Of a stretch of 64,000 nucleotides of DNA, positions 59,085 to 64,000 are shown in pieces (within the stretch, counting starts at the first letter, position 1; each line of letters starts with the position of its first letter). The notes under the pieces are model-generated. The model searched no databases. It had not been told where the DNA came from and saw only the letters and a program-made list of their open reading frames with translations. A program made the translations under genes and the position numbers. The stretch is from Solirubrobacteraceae bacterium (GTDB taxonomy: Bacteria > Actinomycetota > Thermoleophilia > Solirubrobacterales > Solirubrobacteraceae), in contig JAUJOT010000003.1 in the NCBI GenBank assembly GCA_030447505.1, forward strand, positions 62,001 through 126,000, given 5' to 3'.

Positions 59085-59124
59085 CAGCGCTTGTTGGCCG
59101 GGTTCTGACAGCGCTTGTTGGCCG
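59085..59124. repeat. Two direct repeats CAGCGCTTGTTGGCCG with 24-bp period; candidate transposase-binding end
   Basis: 59085-59100 and 59109-59124 identical over 16 nt, adjacent to tniB 3' end. Confidence 0.7.
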
Positions 59125-59126
59125 CT

Positions 59127-59975
59127 TCAGGGTTGGCCGATGACGAGGGCGTCACGGGCGGACTGAACGACTTCGCTGGTCACGGTCGTCAGCTGGTTGA
59201 TGTCGAGGATGCGGGTGATCTGGGCGAAGAGCCGTTGGACGAGGCGGAAGTTGCCGTTGGTGATGCGGGCGACGGCGGCGACGGCTTCGCTGTCGGTGAA
59301 GTCGTCTGCGGTGAGGGTCAGGCCGAGGCGTTGCCAGTGGTGGGTGAGCACAAAGCGCAGCTCGTCGGCGCTGAGCGGTTCGTAGCGGTGCGCGAAGCCG
59401 ACGCGGCTGTAGAGCTGCGGGTAGCGCGCGAGGCGCTTTTCGAGGCCGGGCATGCCGATCAGGATCAGTCCGATCGGGTGTCGGTCGAAGTAGTCGCGCA
59501 GCTGCTCGAGCCCAGCGGGCTTGAGGCGGTCGGCCTCGTCGACAATCAGCAGCTCGACGTTCCACATGCCGCTGGCGAACTGCGGCGGCCGGCCGCCGTG
59601 CGGGTCGCGGTGGTGCTCGACGACGGCGCTGAAGCGCCGGCAGAGCATCGGGACCTGCTGGTCAAGCTGGCGCGGCGTGACGGTGACCGTTGGGGTCCAC
59701 AGGACGGTGCTGGCGTTCGCGAGGACGTCGGGTCCGGCGGCGCCGGGTTCAGTCCAGGAGCGCGTGAGCCAGTCGCCGATCTGGTCCCAGTGGGTGTAGT
59801 GGCGGGCCGACAGCGTCTTACCGACACCGGGTGGTCCGTAGCAGACGCCGATGTAGCGCTCACGGCGACACGCGTCGGCGAACTCCGCGAAGCGCCGGTG
59901 TTGCTTGGTGATCACGAAGTCCAGATCGGGACGTCCGGGCGCGGTGTCGATCAGGTCATCCAGCGGATGTGGCAT
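59127..59975 (-). CDS. tniB: TniB/TnsC-like AAA+ transposition ATPase
   Basis: GVCYGPPGVGKTLSARHY Walker A; NVELLIVDEADRLKPAGLEQLRDYFDRHPIGLILIGMPGLEKRLARYPQLYSRVGFAH. Confidence 0.9.
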   Translation of the reverse strand: MPHPLDDLIDTAPGRPDLDFVITKQHRRFAEFADACRRERYIGVCYGPPGVGKTLSARHYTHWDQIGDWLTRSWTEPGAAGPDVLANASTVLWTPTVTVTPRQLDQQVPMLCRRFSAVVEHHRDPHGGRPPQFASGMWNVELLIVDEADRLKPAGLEQLRDYFDRHPIGLILIGMPGLEKRLARYPQLYSRVGFAHRYEPLSADELRFVLTHHWQRLGLTLTADDFTDSEAVAAVARITNGNFRLVQRLFAQITRILDINQLTTVTSEVVQSARDALVIGQP

Positions 59976-59978
59976 GCG

Positions 59979-61430
59979 TCAGTCCTCGCGGTAGCGGCGT
60001 AGCCGCGGCCGAGGCGCGGCAGGCTGAGACGTCGTCGGCGTCGAGGTCGCCGGCGCGGCCGGAAGCGCGATGTCGTCGACGAGGCTGCGGCGCTGGTCAA
60101 GCGCACTGCGAAGCTGTCGCCGGCGAGCAGTCCGCACGGCCTGCAGCTCGCGCAAGCTAATCGTCTGGTCGGCCAGCTCGGGGCTGACGGCCCGACAGAG
60201 GAACTTGCCGTCATGAAAGACGCGGATCTCGGCCATGTCACGCGGGTCGTAGCGGACGGTGACGGGCTCGCCGACGTAGGCGGCGAGCGTGAGGTCCAGG
60301 TAGCGCAGCCCGGCGAAACGAATCCCGTCGCGGTGCACGATGCGAGGCTTGGCGACCGCGAGGAGCAGCAGGTCGAGCTGCTCCAGGGACTCCGGCAGCC
60401 GGGGCAACCAGCCGCCCCCCGCCCAGCGCTCAAGCGGTGCGATCTTCGTCTCTGAGTGCGGTCGCGCGTGATAGCTGGCCGAGATCCAGTGGCCGAGCGC
60501 GGCGTCGAGTTCGGCCAGCGAGAGCCGTGGCGGGCTCGGCGGGCCGGCGCCGGCCGGCGGCAGGTAACCGGGCAGCTCGGGCAGCAGCTCGGTCGTGATC
60601 GTCCCGAAGAGGCGTTCGATCTTGCCGCGACCCTGCGGCACGCCGGCGGTCGAATTGATCAGCTGGATGCGCAGGTCCGCCGCGACCTGCTCGAGATGGT
60701 GGCTCTTGAAGTCCGAGCCGTGGTCGCTGTAGAGGACGCCGGGCAGCCCGCAGACCGTCCAAACAGGATCCGGCTTGCGCCAGATCGCCTGTCGCAACGC
60801 CAGCGCCGTCTGCAGCGCCGAGGGCGCGCCGACGTTGACCGCGTAGCCGGCGACCGCGCGGCTGAAGTCATCGAGGATCGCCGTCAGCCACGGCCGCGCG
60901 GGCCGCCCCTGCTCGTCGAGGATCATCACATCCAGCTGGGTGTGGTCGGCCTGCCAGATCGCGTTGGCGGCCGCGGCCTCGCGGCGAAAGACCAGCTCGA
61001 AGCGGTCGCGGTAGCCCGCCGGCCCGTCGTGCGCGAGCGCCACCAGTCCCGGATCCAGCGCCACGACGATCGATCGCACCGTCCCGTAGCTGGGTGCCCG
61101 CCAGCCACGCTCACCGGCCACGCGGACCGCCTGGCGGTGTATGTGCGCCGTCGAGCTGCGCGGGCGCCGCAACGCCAGCCCCTCCACCAGCGCCACGAGC
61201 TCGGCTGGCTGGCGGCGGGTGTCGCGGTCACGCCGCGGCGCCCGCGCCAGACCCGGCAGCCCGCCAACGCGGAAGCGTGCCAGCCAATGGCGCGCCGTGC
61301 GCGCCGGGATCCCGGCCGCTGCGGCCGCGTCCGCCAACGCGACGCCGTCCTCGATGTGCGGCCGCAGCACCTCAAAGCGCCGCTGAGCCAGGTCGCGCTG
61401 CTGCTCGGAGAGCTCGCTCAGCGCGACCAC
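59979..61430 (-). CDS. tniA: TniA/Mu-type DDE transposase
   Basis: N-terminal HTH, DDE integrase core (WQADHTQLDV, VLYSDHGSDFKSHH, PQGRGKIERLFGTI), Mu-type C-terminal beta-barrel. Confidence 0.92.
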   Translation of the reverse strand: MVALSELSEQQRDLAQRRFEVLRPHIEDGVALADAAAAAGIPARTARHWLARFRVGGLPGLARAPRRDRDTRRQPAELVALVEGLALRRPRSSTAHIHRQAVRVAGERGWRAPSYGTVRSIVVALDPGLVALAHDGPAGYRDRFELVFRREAAAANAIWQADHTQLDVMILDEQGRPARPWLTAILDDFSRAVAGYAVNVGAPSALQTALALRQAIWRKPDPVWTVCGLPGVLYSDHGSDFKSHHLEQVAADLRIQLINSTAGVPQGRGKIERLFGTITTELLPELPGYLPPAGAGPPSPPRLSLAELDAALGHWISASYHARPHSETKIAPLERWAGGGWLPRLPESLEQLDLLLLAVAKPRIVHRDGIRFAGLRYLDLTLAAYVGEPVTVRYDPRDMAEIRVFHDGKFLCRAVSPELADQTISLRELQAVRTARRRQLRSALDQRRSLVDDIALPAAPATSTPTTSQPAAPRPRLRRYRED

Positions 61431-61441
61431 GGCGCGAGCCT

Positions 61442-62035
61442 TCAGGCGGCCGCGGCGTCGTCGGCCGCTGGCCGACGGTCGCGCGGAGCGAGGTGTCGGT
61501 AGACGCTCGCGCGGCTCACGCCGAGGACCGCCGCGATCGCCGCGACGGTGTGGTCGCCCGCGGCGTACATCTCGCGCGCGATCGCCAGCTTGTCCGGCGT
61601 CATCACTGACGGACGGCCGCCCTTGCGCCCGCGCGCCCGAGCAGCCGCGAGGCCCGCGTTCGTGCGCTCTCGGATCAGGTCCCGCTCGAACTCCGCCAGC
61701 GCGGCGAAAACGTGAAACACCAACCGGCCGCCGGGCGTGGTCGTGTCGATGCTCTCCTGCAGCGACACAAACCCGACATCGCGCTCGGCGAGCATCGCGA
61801 CCGTATCGATCAGGTGGCGCAGCGACCGCCCGAGGCGGTCCAAGCGCCAGACAACCAGCGTGTCGCCCTCGCGCAGGTGATCGAGCACCCGCGCCAGCTC
61901 GGGTCGGTCGTCCAACGCGCCGCTGGCGGTGTCACTGAAGATCCGCACGCAGCCCGCGGCGCTCAACGCATCGTGCTGCAAACCGAGCTCCTGCTCGCCC
62001 GTGGAGACCCTCGCATAGCCCAGCAGCGCGCCCAT
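61442..62035 (-). CDS. tniR: Serine recombinase/resolvase
   Basis: LLGYARVSTGEQELGLQHDAL, VVWRLDRLGRSLRHLI, FVSLQESIDTTTPGGRLVFHVFAALAEFERDLIRERTNAGLAAARARGRKGGRP. Confidence 0.93.
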   Translation of the reverse strand: MGALLGYARVSTGEQELGLQHDALSAAGCVRIFSDTASGALDDRPELARVLDHLREGDTLVVWRLDRLGRSLRHLIDTVAMLAERDVGFVSLQESIDTTTPGGRLVFHVFAALAEFERDLIRERTNAGLAAARARGRKGGRPSVMTPDKLAIAREMYAAGDHTVAAIAAVLGVSRASVYRHLAPRDRRPAADDAAAA

Positions 62036-62045
62036 TCCGCCTACC

Positions 62046-62078
62046 GTCTCACAACCCTCCACGGCGCGCAACTGAGAC
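62046..62078. promoter_or_regulatory. Candidate resolvase res subsite upstream of tniR
   Basis: GTCTCA-N21-TGAGAC inverted repeat, 33 bp, immediately 5' of the resolvase gene. Confidence 0.35.
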
Positions 62079-62238
62079 ATTGATTATCGACACGGGTTCT
62101 GAACGCATCGGCAGCTGTGCAGCTCGCTCAGCGCGGCTCGTTGCAGAATCGGTCGTTTCTGCGACGGCGGCTCGTCGGGTCGTCGAGCTGCGAGTTGCGC
62201 GGCGTGATGCAGCAGTTCGGGAGCGGGATGCGCACCGT

Positions 62239-62586
62239 TCATTCGGCAGGGCGGGGGGCGTACATGATCACCACGACGCCGATCAGGCAGATGACGGCGC
62301 CGACGATGTCGTAGCGGTCCGGACGGAAGCCGTCGAAGGCGATGCCCCACGTGAGCGATCCGGCGACGAATATGCCGCCGTAGGCGGCAAGGATCCGCCC
62401 GAAGTGCGGGTCGGGCTGGAACGTGGCGACGAACCCGTAGAGAAAGAGCGCGAGGCCCCCGAGAAGGGCGAGTGCCCAGCCTCGGCCCTCTCGGACTGAT
62501 TGCCAGATGAGCCAGGCGCCGCCGATCTCGGCGATAGCGGCGACGACGAAGAGCGCGATCGAACGACTGATCTCGCTGCTCGTCAT
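62239..62586 (-). CDS. YnfA/UPF0060-family small membrane protein
   Basis: [19 protein letters not shown] ... [46 protein letters not shown]. Confidence 0.9.
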   Translation of the reverse strand: MTSSEISRSIALFVVAAIAEIGGAWLIWQSVREGRGWALALLGGLALFLYGFVATFQPDPHFGRILAAYGGIFVAGSLTWGIAFDGFRPDRYDIVGAVICLIGVVVIMYAPRPAE

Positions 62587-62630
62587 GGCCAGGGGTCGCG
62601 CCATCATCCGCGCGAAATCCAACGCTTGGT

Positions 62631-62802
62631 GTTTGTCGCCACTCGCGACCGGCGCCGCGACCGCACGGGCTGGATCCCCGTGGTCGGTCCTCTTTGTCGC
62701 CACCCTTGAGGTGCCCTCGCGCCGCCCCGTAGACCCGTTTGTCGCCACGATCGCCGGTTCCGCGGCGACAAAGAGCAGTTAGCCGCCGCTTCTTGTCGTC
62801 AC
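62631..62802. repeat. Cluster of TTTGTCGCCAC motifs; candidate transposon end
   Basis: GTTTGTCGCCAC at 62631, CTTTGTCGCCAC at 62692, GTTTGTCGCCAC at 62737, inverted GGCGACAAAGAG at 62764, degenerate CTTGTCGTCAC at 62792. Confidence 0.6.
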
Positions 62803-63593
62803 GTCGCGTGCGGCTCGGCGCGGTGTTTGGTGAGCGTCCGGCCGATAAGGACGATGGCGAGCAGCGCGATGCTTGTCCATTGGGCGTTGTTGAGGCCGAG
62901 TGCGAGTTGGGGGCTGTCGCTGCGCAAAAAGAACACGAAGAACCGTCCAGCTGCGAAGAGGCCGAGCACGAGCCATGCGAGGTCGGCGGGGCGTTTGAGG
63001 CGGTGGCGCAGTGGCCAGATCGCCGCGAAGATGATCGTGGCGAGCAGGACTTCGTAGAGGCCGCCGTTGTGGTAGGCGTAGTCGGGGTTGGGCGTCAGCG
63101 CGTCGGGGTGGGCGTTGCGTACGGCGAGCAGGAAGTCGCTGCGCTCCCCGTAGTGCTCGCCGTTGATGACGTCGCCGATGCGCCCGATCGCGACGCCGAG
63201 CGGCAGGCCGGCGGCACCGGCGTCGAGGTAGCGGGCACTGAGGCCGCTTCGCTGCACGTAGGCGGCGATCAGCAGTGCGGCGAGGATGATGCCGCCGTCA
63301 AACGTGTACCCGTTGCCCGTGATGAGGCGATCGGGCGCCAGCAGCGCGCCGGGGTCGTGCTCGAGCAGATAGAAGATGCGGGCGCCGATGATGCCGCCGA
63401 CTGCCGCGAGCACGGCGAAGGTGTACATCGGTTCGGGCGACAGGTCGCGTTCGCGCAGCCAGCGCGCGGCGGCGAGGGCCCCGATGAGGATGCCCAGCGC
63501 GATCGTGATGCCGTGCCAGGCGAGCGTGATCGGTCCGAGCTCGATCGTCGGGTCGATCCCGATCGTGATGACGGCCATGACCTCGATGCTCAC
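62799..63593 (-). CDS. lgt: Prolipoprotein diacylglyceryl transferase-like protein
   Basis: ITLAWHGITIALGILIGALAAARW ... GLPLGVAIGRIGDVINGEHYGERSD. Confidence 0.88.
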   Translation of the reverse strand: MSIEVMAVITIGIDPTIELGPITLAWHGITIALGILIGALAAARWLRERDLSPEPMYTFAVLAAVGGIIGARIFYLLEHDPGALLAPDRLITGNGYTFDGGIILAALLIAAYVQRSGLSARYLDAGAAGLPLGVAIGRIGDVINGEHYGERSDFLLAVRNAHPDALTPNPDYAYHNGGLYEVLLATIIFAAIWPLRHRLKRPADLAWLVLGLFAAGRFFVFFLRSDSPQLALGLNNAQWTSIALLAIVLIGRTLTKHRAEPHAT

Positions 63594-64000
63594 TCGCGCG
63601 AGGCGCCGCGGCGCCCGCCTGTGCCCTGGCCAGGCACCGCAGGTTTTGCGGGGCGATCGTCGGTCGAGCCGCGCCCGTCGCGCCGCCGCTGCGCGTCGTC
63701 GTGTCCGTCGGGCTCTGGCCGCTCGTCGTCACGGCCGCCACGCAGGCGCGTCAGCCACTGGCGTATCCCGCAGCGGTCGGCGGGGTCTTCGATGGTCCGC
63801 CAGGCGAGCAGCGCGCCGAGCAGTGCGACGAGGACGGCTGTCAGCATCGCGGCGCGGTAGGCGTCGACGGTCGCGTCGGCCAGGACGGCTTGCAGCTGTG
63901 GCTGCGCTTCGTCGGTGATGCCCGACTCGAGGGCGGCGGTAGGTCGGTCGCGGGCTGCTGCGACGACGGCAGGATCGTCCGTCGCCGCGGGTGGTGGGAG
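63590..64000 (-). CDS. C-terminal part of a membrane transporter, probably MFS (5' end outside window)
   Basis: Frame open to nt 64000; DATVDAYRAAMLTAVLVALLGALLAWRTIEDP resembles MFS/DHA2 C-termini; ATGA overlap with lgt. Confidence 0.6.
   Translation of the reverse strand, partial: LPPPAATDDPAVVAAARDRPTAALESGITDEAQPQLQAVLADATVDAYRAAMLTAVLVALLGALLAWRTIEDPADRCGIRQWLTRLRGGRDDERPEPDGHDDAQRRRDGRGSTDDRPAKPAVPGQGTGGRRGASRE

Larger units (their letters stand above)
59085..62802. mobile_element. Tn5053/Tn7-like (TniAB plus serine resolvase) transposable element; boundaries provisional
   Basis: tniB-tniA-resolvase set on one strand with repeat clusters at 59085-59124 and 62631-62802; no TIR or TSD proven. 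Confidence 0.55.

Overview
This is a 64 kb high-GC chromosomal segment, almost wall-to-wall coding. Its style fits an actinobacterium, probably Thermoleophilia/Solirubrobacterales-like; that taxon is an inference from gene content and sequence style. Positions 1 to about 58.9 kb look like ordinary chromosome: an Lhr helicase (5'-truncated by the window), Nei glycosylase, an ECF sigma factor with a DUF4349 membrane protein, a Crp/Fnr regulator, groESL with two perfect CIRCE operators, an amidase, ferredoxin, beta-carbonic anhydrase, Mrp, a UvrD-like helicase, PAC2, two half-size TauE/TSUP genes, otsB, PolX/PHP, a DPM-like glycosyltransferase, thioredoxin, IleS, a MerR/PAS/MerR cluster, HD-GYP, LepB, FumC, two GH2 enzymes, ALDH, SpoIID/LytB, MaoC and a 5'-3' exonuclease. 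From about 59.0 kb to the end is an accessory region: a Tn5053/Tn7-like transposition module (TniB-like ATPase, TniA/Mu-type DDE transposase, serine resolvase) with candidate end repeats, a YnfA-family gene, an Lgt paralogue and the 3' end of a probable MFS gene. The strongest structural signals outside the genes are: (i) a repeated TAnnnT-N6-8-start-codon arrangement at about fifteen genes, implying leaderless transcription, sometimes with one symmetric -10 serving two divergent genes; (ii) CRP-like palindromes, one at the crp-like gene and one perfect but apparently orphaned beside the transposon; (iii) a MerR/PAS/MerR regulatory cluster with a 15-bp perfect inverted repeat, CGAGTACA repeats and a 30-aa small ORF. 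No tRNA, rRNA or CRISPR array was recognised. All calls come from reading the sequence and ORF track; no database search was run.
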